Assembly: GCA_025331445.1 (NCBI GenBank)
Contig: JAIWNE010000026.1
Span: 62,001 to 126,000 of the forward strand
Length of the DNA: 64,000 nt
From: Blakeslea trispora
Lineage: Eukaryota; Mucoromycota; Mucoromycetes; Mucorales; Choanephoraceae
Direction of reading: 5' to 3'
Part shown: piece after piece, positions 45,730 to 56,637 of the stretch
Position numbering within the stretch: the first letter of the stretch is position 1
How the letters are laid out: each line of letters opens with the position of its first letter
Position numbers and translations under genes: made by a program
The notes under the pieces: model-generated
Seen by the model: only the letters and a program-made list of their open reading frames with translations
Database searches by the model: none
What the model was told of the DNA's origin: nothing

Positions 45730-48700
45730 ATGGATCAATCTCGCTCAAGTAGCGTTCCTCTATTAACATTAGGTGATGATTTTGGTGAACTGTTGAAATC
45801 TTCTTACAGTTTACCCTCCATACAAGCACCTTCATTCCAACTTGTTTCAGGTATCCTATCCAATAAAGAAAGCGAAGAAAGGAAGGATTTTGAGGCTTCC
45901 TCTAGACGGCATTCACTGGATAATGATAGTATGTTAAGTAGCAGCAGCGAGACTGAAGTCGGTATTGCGATTCATGGACGAAAGGCACAGCAATCATTAC
46001 GTCCGTTTGCCATGAGCACTTTGTCTTCTGACCTTCTTTATGAAGATATCTGGACTGATTCCCCTGCTTTTCATGACTACCTTCAACAATTGAGAAGCTT
46101 TCTTCAACGTTATGTTATATGGCTAGAGAAAGTGGAACAATGTCGACAATTAGAAATGGGTAAGCAATGGAGCTTACCTATGCTTTAAGGGAAAGTTACT
46201 TAAGAATGGACGTTTTCCCTCTAGCTTACAACAAGTCGATTACTCTCCTGTTTGAGCAGTCAAAATTAATACTAAACGAACCATTTTATACATCTACTGA
46301 ATGTCAGCAACTTCAATGGCCAACTGATATTGCTTCTTTAGATGATCAAGATGATATGATGAACTCAGTTTTATGTAAGAAACCAAATCCTTGCTTATTT
46401 TTAAAAGACGAGATAGGTTAAATTCCCCTTTTTTTTTTTCTAAAATACAGCTTGTTTACGAGACCATAGTATCAAGATTAAAGAAGTTTTAGCGGTAATT
46501 AATAATAGATACAGAACAAATTCTTTTTGTTTCCTTATTTAAATTATTGGTACCGACAGCGCTTCGAAAATACGGTTGCAGATCTAAGAACTCAACATTT
46601 ACAAAGCTTAAATACTTATTGTGCTTCCCAGAAGCAAAAGACTTCTCAGACAAACCATAGGCTATTGGACGTAAGAGGAAGAGTTTTGATTGTCTAGAAG
46701 GAAACTGATCGTGCTAGATTCTATAGGACATGAGTACCTCTCTTTTTACTTCTAAGCAAGATTTATGTAAAGTGTTGTTAGAATACATACAAACACTAAA
46801 TGAATTAATTAAATCGACTCGACATTTACTTGACGAAAATGTAAGGCAAAAACATTAAAGTTGAGATGAGACGAGCTAACATGTTCTTACAGATTTGCCC
46901 TTTATTAAGAAACCATCAACTTGTTAAACAAGCAAACTCGAATGTGCTCAAGACATTGGTCATGACTTTGAGCGACTTCAATCATCATCGCAATATGGAA
47001 TTCAGCAGCTCTTTTGATATTTCATTTTCTCGATTTTCATTTGAAGATTGTCATGAGGTAAAAAAAAAAAGAGAATCTTTTTATGACCCCTATTTAATAT
47101 CATCCACTTGACTCCTATTTCTTATTCATTGCCTCTAGTTGAACAACGACAGACTGTCTTGCTATATTCAAGAAAAACTGAATTCTTATTATGATTATTT
47201 GACAAAACCATTGCCATCAAATGAAAATATTACAAAGTCTCGATCATCATCACCTGGCTCTTTGATTCCTTTTCTAAATCTACAAAGAGTAACAGTAAGA
47301 CTTTTTCGAAAAATGCCATTTATATATATAAATGACCATCTGTTCAATAGAAATACAACAGCTTAGATTCTGTTGTCTCTAGCACCTCTCGAGCATTTAA
47401 TTCACAAAACTCACAAGTGACCACGAGAGGTTATTTATTTGCTAAACAAAAGTATCCTGGTAATGCAAGCATTTATCCTAATGGAAACAGCAAGAACAAT
47501 ATGCATGCCAATGGCAATAAATGGGAAAGGTAAAACATATATTTTATTATCCATACAGAATAACTGTGTGTATGTGCGATTAATCAGTGAACTAACATGT
47601 TTAAAGATATTATTTCTTTATTGCCAAGGAAGATGGTTGTTTAAAGCAGTATATAGATGCTGTAATGTTTGATATGAGAAACGATATGACTCTTTTTTTT
47701 TTTACTTATTCTCTCTTCCAAGTAGAGTGTTGTTCAAGTAGTTGATTTAAAAAAAGTGGATGTTCAAGTATCTGAAGCTGACAGTAAAAGAGACTTTGTT
47801 ATGCAGATCCTTTCTGAGAACAACCATTGCATGTATGTATTTTCTTTTTTATTTGTCTATTCAATTTTATTGAAGAGAAATGATAGTATCAGCCTTCAGG
47901 CAGAGACAGCTATCGAATTCAATCAATGGATACATGCACTTAGGTCCTGGAATCAAAATCAATCAGCGACAGATAAGAGCGCAAGCATAAAGAAGTCGAG
48001 TCCTAAAGAGATTAAACCAAGGTCAATCTCAAAAAGTTCTGTAAGTCTCTTTTCCACGAGAAACCTATCCTTTTTTCTTTAACTAGTGTATTAGATGATT
48101 TCACAGCAGAGCCTTACTATTTCTCAACGAACTCAACCATCACAAAAGTCACACAAGCAACAACAACAACAACAACAACAACAGCAGCAGCAGCAGCAGC
48201 AGCAGTCCAACCAGAAGGGACAAGCTAGTTTGTCTCGTTCTGGAAGGAGAAGCACAGACTTTTTTTTAACTGTAAAATTATGCGAACCAATTTTACTTTC
48301 TATTTGACTCATTTCTATCTCTCTTATAGACCAAAACACAATCAAAGAGCTCAATGGATCACAGCAGTTCACATCACAAGGGAAGTTTGGTTGGATATCC
48401 AGTGCCTGTCACCGAATGCCCTATTGATTGTTGTAGTGTGACTGATTTTATGGATCATTCCAAAGTTCAATTGACTGGGTTATTTCAAATTCACAGTAAG
48501 TGCTTTCCTTTTTCTTTTTAGAAATTTAATTTTTATTTTGTCGCACTTTAGAATCTTGCATTGATAAAGCAAATTGTGTATCCTATCACACGGGTGCTTT
48601 GTGTGTGCTTCACGTATCACTTTTTGACAATGGCTTGCTTCATATGCAGACTGAGAAAGTAAAGCACTTTTTTCGAAAAAGAAAAAAAAAGAACAATAGC

Positions 48701-51115
48701 TCAATCATATTTTTTAATGGATAGGTCGACAATGCATTTTTTCATCTTCCTTTAGATTTGGCTTCCTTATCCACTCAAGACATATATCCATTTCCTGATT
48801 CTATCGACCATATGAAATACTGCATTGTCATTCGATCAAGACCTTCCGAGACTTATCACTTGTTAACTGGTAGCAAACTACAGAGAGATACCTGGATTCA
48901 TCGATTGAAATCTTGTTGTAGAAACGATGGATCCAGCAAATTTTTGTTAAGTGGTCTTGATAAGCCATTAACCAACAGTTCAAGAGCAATGTGCAGCTTA
49001 TCCATACGCATTGCTGAAGCACGCAAGCTTCTTGTTAGTCATAAGGATTCAGATTACAATGAAATGTATTGTGATATTGTGGTGGATAATGAAATCCGTG
49101 GATTAACAGGGTCTTCACGAAAAAGCCCTACAGTATCTTGGAAAGAAGAATTTCATTTCTCGTAAGTAAACGTATCTATATTTTTGATGTAACTAAGCCC
49201 ATTCATACTGTCTTAGAGATACTGCTAAAATCAAAGATGGAGTAACGATCAACATTTACACAAAGAATACTAAGAATGATAGAGAAAGCCTTTATGGTAA
49301 TTGGCACAAGCAACGTGAAACGTTCATCTGATTGTCTTTTTTTGATTCAATAGGCATGATTCACTTACCAGTCGCACGTATCGATACAGGCTACACAATG
49401 CAAGAGGAATGGCATGAGATTAAAAGAGAAAACAAGCAACGGACGTTTGCATCTTTGGCAAGCTTGGGTACCAATAACATATCCTATGGTCAAATTCGCG
49501 TTGGTATCTTGCTGGAGCAGTTTCAAGTGTACTCCCTGGACTATTATCAACCATTGATAAATACACTAGCTGAGTTTAGACACGATATCATCTATGAGAT
49601 TGCTCGAAAATCAGTAGATATACAAACATTAGCCAAATGCTTATTAAGGATTTATGAAGGCATGGGCATGACACTGACTTGGATTAAATCTTTGATAGAT
49701 TATGAAGTGTCTTGCCTAAATACAGGTTGGTTACCTGTTTCATACAAACACTGTGTGATTTACTTAATTATCTTTTTTTTTAGATGATGTTAATACTCTT
49801 TTTAGGTAAGTGAGAAGAAAAAAAAATTGCAAAAACAGAAAACCAAGAAGCTCATGGATTATCATAGAGGAAATTCATTCTTTACAAAAGTGTTGGATAA
49901 TTATATGAAAATGAGTGGCAAAGAGTTTCTTGAAGAAGCTTTGCAGCATACAATTGAGAAGATCTGCAAGTTTGGTCTCCATATTGAAGTAAGTATAGGA
50001 AAAATAAGAAAGAAAAGCTCTTTGACTCATTTTTGTTAGGTAGAACCTTCTCGGATAAAAAACTTTTCTCCAGAAAGTGCTCTTGCTAATTGTTCTAAAT
50101 TGTTTGTCTATGTCAGGGCTTTATGGGAAGATATAGAAAAAGCTAAATTTAAATGCCCAATGTAAGTGACCCAAAAAAGACAAAAAAGAAACATTCCCAT
50201 TTATGCTTCTCTATAGTGAATTGCGTAGAATATTTGGACATCTGCAAGCTGCTATTGTCAGGAAGTTTAATCTCAGCACAAACACGTTGGATAGACAGCA
50301 TCAACTTGCTCGATACACTTGTGTGAGGTAAGATGAAGGATGATTTAACAAAGAAGAAAAAGCCCTCATTAAAACAACAATTCTTGTAGTGGATTTGTGT
50401 TCTTGAGATGGATTTGCCCTGCCATTATTTCACCTAAACTGTTTGGTCTTGTTCAAGGTTTGGTCATTTATTTAATCTAAATGATCCCAGTTTAGGTTCA
50501 CACTCTTTTTTCTTTTTTTCTTTTTGTAGACCACCCCGATACGAAAACATGTCGGACGTTAACTTTAATAGCAAAATGCCTAATGACATTAGCAAGTCAT
50601 AGCTCTATTGAGCAAAGCACAAGAGAGCCCTGGATGGTTCTCCTGAATGAATTTGTTCAAGTAAGAGAAACTCAATTATACAAATATAGATATGCTAACT
50701 ATTTTAATTGTAGAGCAATACGCACCAATTTATCAATTTTATCAACTTCATATCAGTAAGAATTTACTCTTGGTCACAAAAAAATCTCTGTCTCTAATCA
50801 TACTTTAAATAGATGGGAGATGATACATTAAATAACATCAACGTTCGGACCAAACAAGAGGTAGCACCTCATTTCATAGATTTAGCACTTGAGCTTGCCC
50901 AGTTTGCAAGTTGGTGCTTACACGAATGCGACACATCCAACTTGATCACGCATGCCTGTAAATCCATTCGTAATCAAGACTCAAAACGCGAGACAATGTT
51001 ATCCGATTATCGAAAGAAGTCTAGGCCAAGGCCTTGGAGATATGGCGACGAATTCCTTTCAAAAGAAAACGAGACGCATAGTATCAATGTATGTTCTCCG
51101 TCTGTTGTAGAATAA
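45730..51115 (+). CDS. Multidomain Ras GTPase-activating protein (helical/BAR-like, PH, PH, C2, RasGAP)
   Basis: RasGAPs turn Ras off by speeding GTP hydrolysis. 25 exons: 45730-46159, 46225-46374, 46451-46494, 46560-46670, 46727-46840, 46893-47057, 47139-47288 (or to 47294), 47351-47529, 47607-47661, 47726-47832, 47887-48040, 48107-48271, 48330-48495, 48552-48658, 48725-49161, 49217-49296, 49354-49725, 49784-49805, 49868-49988, 50040-50161, 50217-50327, 50390-50457, 50530-50660, 50714-50755, 50813-51115; about 1301 residues. Residues 100-390 are helical and BAR-like (inferred). PH1 is about 410-525 (TTRGYLFAKQKYPG to WIHALRSW), a 16-Gln run follows, PH2 is about 655-780, and C2 about 788-930. 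The GAP domain (about 940-1240) has the arginine finger in TLFRGNSFFTK (Arg1003) and the signature FLRWICPAIISPKLFGL. Its neighbours ras and RasGEF make a complete Ras cycle. Confidence 0.9.
48158..48205 (+). repeat. CAA/CAG trinucleotide tract (16 Gln) in the RasGAP gene
   Basis: Seven or so CAA units followed by CAG units encode sixteen glutamines between the two PH domains. Likely polymorphic in length; it stays in frame. Confidence 0.9.
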
Positions 51116-51145
51116 ATTGGCAATTTTACAAAAAGAAAACTTTAA

Positions 51146-53046
51146 TCATTTCTGTACCACATTGTTTACATTAGGCTGACTTGAAGTCATCCATAGAACA
51201 AAGGAGATGAAACGCAAGAGAGAGTGAGATTTAGTTTTATCTAAAACATGTTGGCGTGTATAATAAAGTTTATTAAACGAAGAAAAAGATCTAATAAGCG
51301 TGTGTGTGGCCTGGTCCACCAGTTGGAGAGTCAGCACCATAGAATTGAGCTGGATGATCTCCATCAATGCGAGCAATAGGTGGGGAGGAGAAGAACCAGA
51401 GTACGCAATACCATAGCTTTGAGTACTAGAAGTTGAGTTGGATCTACCCAAGGAACGAGAGGCAGCTCGGCGAAGACTACCCAAGACTCCTACTGACTTC
51501 TTTGAGCTGGAAGAATCACTGCGAGTAGGGAGCTTAGCCACTGTGCCAGCAACAACAGCCATGAAGGATTGTGTACGGTATCGTGTGTTTACTTCGCTTT
51601 GTGCATCCATCTCTTCCATGTCTTGCTCTTGATGATTCTTTTGATGGCGTCTGTACATGAACATACCAACAAGACCTGCTGCTGCTAAACAGCCAACGAT
51701 TGCTCCCACAGAGATACCAATCACCTTGGATTGAGCTGTAGCTTCAATGGCCTGACCATTCACATCTTGAGCAGAAGCTGTTGCACTCTTGTCAGCAGTA
51801 GGTTGATTCAAGCTGATATCAGCAGCCCCTGAGCCACTGCTAAAAGCTGTGACTTCATGATCATCATCGTCCTCATTGTTCTCGCTATCACTGTCTTCAT
51901 TGCTATCCTCATTGCTGTCGTCAGTTTGGTCTTGATTGTTATCTGAAGAAGTTTCTTCAGGCTGATTAGCGTCAGTAACAGTGTTTGAACCATCATTTTT
52001 ATTGCCGTTGGCAATGCCGGCATTAGGAATTGTGGTTTCTAGAGGAGTAACAGTCCATGGAGTTGCAGAGGGTGTAGGGGTGGCGAGGAAATCAATGGCA
52101 ATGTCGGTTGCTGTAAATGCGCCTTTGACAAGAGCAGCAGTAGGGCTACTAGTGGTAGTAGTAAAGGTGGTAGTGGTAGACACGACCTTAGTAGTAGTGG
52201 CCGTATGCTTCTTAGTTGAGGGAACATTCTTCTTACTGCTGCCATGTTTTTTTGTGGTTGCATGCTTATTACTGGCATGTGCTTTGGTAGTAGAATTATG
52301 CTTCTTCGAGTCATGCTTCTTTGAACTGTGGCTCTTTGACTTAGAAGCATGCTTATGAACTGCATGTTTCTTTGAGCCATGTGTCTTTGATTTAGAAACA
52401 TGTTTGTGAACTACATGTTTCTTTGAAGTGTGCTTCCTGCTAGAAACATGCTTGGTGTGATGATGAGCATGACGCTTAGATGTATGATGATGAGCATGAC
52501 GCTTAGATGTATGATGGTGAGTATGACGCTTGGAAGTATGATGACGAGCACTAGTCATGTTGTGTTGATGCTTTTTGCTTCCATTGTTCTTTGATCGATG
52601 AACTAAAGTTGTCTTAGGGTGTCTACGGGTTGATGTAGGACAAACAAAGGTAGTGTACTTTAATTGCTTCATTCGTCGCAAGCGTTTATTTCTGACAGAA
52701 GCCAATGAACAATCTTTGATTTTTTTTGTCACTCTAGGTGAAAGCGAAATGCTGGCATGATGACTCGTTTGATCTGTAGACAATGATACATCTTTGACTT
52801 TTTCTTGATCTGAGTTTTATACAACAAAGCGTAAGGAATCATGTTAATTTAAACATTTTTTATTTGTGCTTCAGTTTTTTTAAGCTTTGTAACTCACTTT
52901 CAGAAGCAGCATTGACTAAAAAAAATACAAGAAATTGCATTAGTTTGATTCCTTTGATAAACATTTAATGTTTATTTACCTAGCAAGACTAGGAAACTGG
53001 CTACAACTAATGAAATTAATGGATTTTGCCACTTGTTCTTCTTCAT
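51146..53046 (-). CDS. Single-pass surface protein with His/Lys-rich tandem repeats
   Basis: Exons 52980-53046, 52898-52915 and 51146-52809 give 582 residues. A signal peptide (MKKNKWQNPLISLVVASFLV, cleavage likely after VNA) is followed by a basic stretch, then about 100 residues (about 117-217) of His- and Lys-rich repeats such as HTSKRHAHHH and SKKHAVHKHASKSKS. A Thr/Ser-rich stem, an acidic Asp/Glu/Asn segment (about 313-347) and one membrane helix (VIGISVGAIVGCLAAAGLVG, about 391-414) follow, ending in a short cytosolic tail. The layout resembles wall-stress sensors or adhesins (Mid2-like), but no named domain is seen. His clusters could bind metal. The C-terminal end after about residue 500 seems frameshifted: another frame ends at TAG 51291-51293 and looks more protein-like. 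Function unknown. Confidence 0.75.
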
Positions 53047-55052
53047 TTTCTAGTGGAAAAGTGACTCTACAAAGAGTTTGAAAGAGGGAGAATGAAAGAA
53101 CGGGATGGTGTTAAGGAAGGCGGAAAGGGTATAGGAAGAAAGGATGAGGAGGGGGGAAGGAGTGCGGAAAAGATGGGAAGAAAAAAAAAGAAAAAGGTTC
53201 TTGAAAAAAAAAAAAAAGAAAAAAGAAAAAAGAAAAAAAAAGAGAGAGAGAGAAAACAAGATAAAAGGAAAAGAGGAGGAATGAAGCAGGAAGGAGTGTA
53301 CATAGAACTGGTAATGAAAAAAGAGTTTGATGGGAGCACTGACGTTGATTAAACCATGCCTCGTTAACACAATATAGACATTTTGCACGTTGAAATAGGT
53401 TACACATGTGTTATTGATTTTGTGCCACAAGGAATAGTCGAGAGATGTTAATGAGAAATAGCGGATTTTAAAATAAATGGCCTGTATGAAGAAAGTGATT
53501 GGTCAGAAACTAAAAAGATAATCCTCTTTAGCAAGTAGTAAATGTCAAAAAGTAATTCAATACAACTACTCATCAACCAATGGATGCATGAAAGTCGAGA
53601 TTTCTTTCTTCTCTTTTAACTTGCATCAAACTATCACTGTTTATTGCCTGTTAAAATAGTGGATGACACGATAATCTGAGTGATTGCAAAAGACATAGGG
53701 CCTACTGATATGTTTATTACTTTAAGCCTATACAATTCCGTTAGACAGATTCTCTGATATTTGAGCAACTTTCTTCCTGTTTTTTTTACTCCTAAAATAT
53801 GTACAGTCTGGTTTTGTTTTAATGTTTGGCAAAGGAAGACTATGATTTCGAATTTCTTGCTCAAAGCTTTTATTCATCATAAGCTTTAGTTCATGAACAA
53901 TGTCTTGATGAAGGTCGACTAGTGTTACTTGATACTCTTGCTTACGCCAAGGAGCTCGTTTATTAGTGTCATACATTTCGCATTTAGTTCGCTGATGGAT
54001 ATTAGTGTACTAGTGCTATTATCATTTTTAGTTAGTATATCAACCTTGTCGATCTCAGTTGCAGTCCTTATCTTCATTATTGGCTCCTTTGCTGTACACT
54101 TGTTTTTCCTTATAATGCTACGGTGCAAGTTGGCTAAATGACGCTAATATGAATGTATTTATTTCTGGCTTTGTTTGCCTCACTACTAGAGTATCTTTCC
54201 TAAGTCTAATCTAACTCAACTGTATTATGAGAGCCCTGATCCGCCAATAAGAGCGCAGTTTTCTGCATATTCTAAACCTGCTTTCTAGTATTACAAGTCA
54301 TTTATACCTCACCTGTAAACTTTCCAGTTAATTTTTGGTTAGGTAAGCTATGCATGAGAGCTGGCAACAAAAGCATGGCTAGTTCATATACTATTCTTTT
54401 CAATATAACAAAGAGACATGAAGTAAAGCTCAATCGCTCTGAATTGCCTAGTTAAGACTTTAGGTAATCCATTTATACAGTCAATTTCTTTTAAGCACAC
54501 ATGCACAAAGGGCTAATCTTATCCAAAAGGAGTAATTGTGGTGGGGTGTTTTCTGGTTGCTCTATATCTAGCGCGATTGTTCGACTAGAATGTAATGCGG
54601 CTTTACTTGATTCATACTCAATGGTATTGAAACCATTACATAATGCCATTCTATTTTCCCTTTCCCTTTTTAACACACAAGAAATGTTTAGAGTAGCAGT
54701 AAGGAAATACATCAATTCTCTATATAGATGATTTTAATTTATTTATGCTAAAGTAATCAGATTGTATTAAAGTCCTATTAACATTAGAAAGAAAACAATC
54801 ACATTTGTTTTGAAACTTTTTAAGAATTCACTATATCGAAAAGAAAAAGTTTCCAAGTCTCAAAAACCACCATAATAGACTTTGATCTCCCCAAAGAACA
54901 CTCATTTTACTTGGCAGTTTTATCCAATCAACAACTCACTCTGGATTAGCTCTCTTTAACACTAACTAAAGCGCAAAGTGTTTTGATGTCTTTTATTAGA
55001 CGTCTTGAAGTTGTTAGATCTTAAGAAAAAAAACATTGCACATCAACCTAAA
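53047..55052. other. Intergenic region with long purine tract and relic frames
   Basis: 2 kb. The first 250 bp (about 53087-53290) are nearly pure A/G on this strand, meaning a long C/T tract upstream of the surface-protein gene on its coding strand. A broken frame at 53634-54128 is listed separately. Otherwise nothing recognisable. Confidence 0.5.
53634..54128 (-). pseudogene. Broken ORF of unknown family
   Basis: Two overlapping minus-strand frames join by one frameshift near 53960-53990. They give a protein-like sequence: TATEIDKVDILTKND, then TNKRAPWRKQEYQVTLVDLH, LKLMMNKSFEQEIRNHSLPL and CTYFRSKKNRKKVAQI. The mix of charged and hydrophobic residues suggests former coding sequence, perhaps from a repetitive element. 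I do not recognise it. Confidence 0.3.
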
Positions 55053-55996
55053 TCAAGAAGCTTGTTGGATATCCTTTAATAAGTGTCGCTTTATAAATTC
55101 CCAGCGATCAGCACAAATCTTTGAGAGATGTCTGTCGTCAAATAATAGCTCTGCATCCTTCCATTTGACATGATTCGAAGGTAAATTCAACACATGCATC
55201 AACAGCTCTTTGTCATCTTGTACTGTCCAGTTTTCAGGCTGCTTCATTTCATCCTCCGACTCATCAGTAGTAGCAGTAAAAGAACGAGGCGTAGCAGGTA
55301 AATGGCTTACTTCAGGTTCTTTGGGTAAACACGAATGATGACTATCTTCATCAGAAGTAGGTGGGGTATCAGGCCGCTCCATTAGGTAGTCGACATTAGG
55401 CGTTTTATGTACAGTTTGATCGAAGGTCTAATCGTCCATCCCATAATAGGTCATAAGTCATGATTATTCAATCCATGTGATACCTCTCGCTCTCCACATG
55501 CACATTTCCATCTATAACTTTACCTGGTATTCTCTGGCATGAGCCAAAGTATCCTTGATAAGGGCTTCAGTAAAAAATGGAGCCTCTTTAGGCTTAGGTG
55601 GTCTACCTCTCTTACGAGGCATGGACTGTTTCAAACGTAAATGAGTATTACCGCGATTATTCTAATATGACAAAACTCTGTACCTTGGCTATTTTATGCT
55701 TGGGTAATGCAGTAGAGGGTTGCTTTCCTATAAAATAGAACGGATTCAGTAACCGAAAAATCAGGAACAACGTATGTGTATGAATGGCATTATTTACGTT
55801 TGGTAGGGTCTATCAAATTATCTAGCGAAAGTTGGTCGGCATGAGGAGAACCTAACTTTCGAAAGTTCAAGATGATGTTGTGAATCACCCCTCTTGAAAG
55901 TCCAGATAATTCTGCACACTGTCTTTCTGAGGCGCCAGCTTGATGGGCACCAATGACGAACCAACAGTCTTTGTCTGAGATGTTTTTGAGTGACAT
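55053..55996 (-). CDS. DNA-binding protein with HTH, AT-hook and SANT/Myb-like domains
   Basis: Exons 55798-55996, 55684-55727, 55524-55625 and 55053-55427 give 239 residues. Residues 5-50 (DKDCWFVIGAHQAGASERQC, AELSGLSRGVIHNIILNFRK) form a helix-turn-helix like that of Tc1-type transposases. An AT-hook follows near residue 84 (PRKRGRPPKPKE). The C-terminal 60 residues (ENWTVQDDKELLMHVLNLP, FDDRHLSKICADRWEFIKRH) fit a SANT/Myb-like domain with spaced aromatic residues. The Ser/Asp-rich part between may be regulatory. The combination suggests a chromatin or transcription factor, possibly partly derived from a transposase. Splice phases agree throughout. Targets unknown. Confidence 0.75.
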
Positions 55997-56635
55997 GCCA
56001 AAGGGTATAGAACAAAATAAATAGAAAAGAGAGGAAAAAAAGGACAGAATAGTAGATATTAAGGAGAAAAAGAAAAACAATCAATGTTCTCCTGTTTTAA
56101 TTCGTTTGCATAGTACTTGTTCGCATAATGTAAGTCTGAGCTCAAGCCAATTAGCATGACGCAACATTTCACACTTTCCGTTCAGTTGAATACGTGAGAA
56201 CGCATTTGTGTAACCGGAGGAAACTGTACCTTGGGCTCAAGCCTAGACGGTCATTCTATTTTCATTGCGCAGAGTGTCACCAACACTTTCGTTCTTTTTT
56301 TTTTTTTTTTTTCTTTTCACCCACATTTTCCGGCCGGAGTTACCGTAGAGTGCGATTTGCTATTTAAAGGCAGAATGGCCAAAGCCTTTGTTTATTCGAA
56401 ATACCTTGCTTCCATTGTCATTTGAGCATTTTCAAAAAGTTTATGAGTATCTTGTTTCAACGCTTTTCAAATTGATTTATTAAGTACTAAATGTTTTTTT
56501 CAAGACGAACAGTTGGTATAGCTTTATTTGCCTTAATCATTCTAATATTAAAAATTCTCATATTGCTAAGCTCAATGTATAGCATTTTGGCTTTCATGGT
56601 CAGTTGGATTTAACTCCAGCGAGTAAGGTGGGAGG
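55997..56635. other. Intergenic region left of the Tc1 element
   Basis: 640 bp holding the upstream region of the HTH/AT-hook gene, including a T18 run near 56290. No gene seen. The Tc1 insertion point (TA at 56636-56637) ends it. Confidence 0.5.
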
Positions 56636-56637
56636 TA

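Noticed and set aside
48133..48372. Minus-strand frame with a Cys run
   Set aside because: It is the complement of the CAA/CAG polyglutamine tract in the RasGAP gene.
51981..52358. 125-codon plus-strand frame inside the surface-protein gene
   Set aside because: Shadow of the repetitive His/Lys/Thr coding sequence on the other strand; its Val/Leu repeats arise from the repeat.
53092..53352. Lys/Glu-rich plus-strand frame
   Set aside because: Result of the homopurine tract, not a protein.
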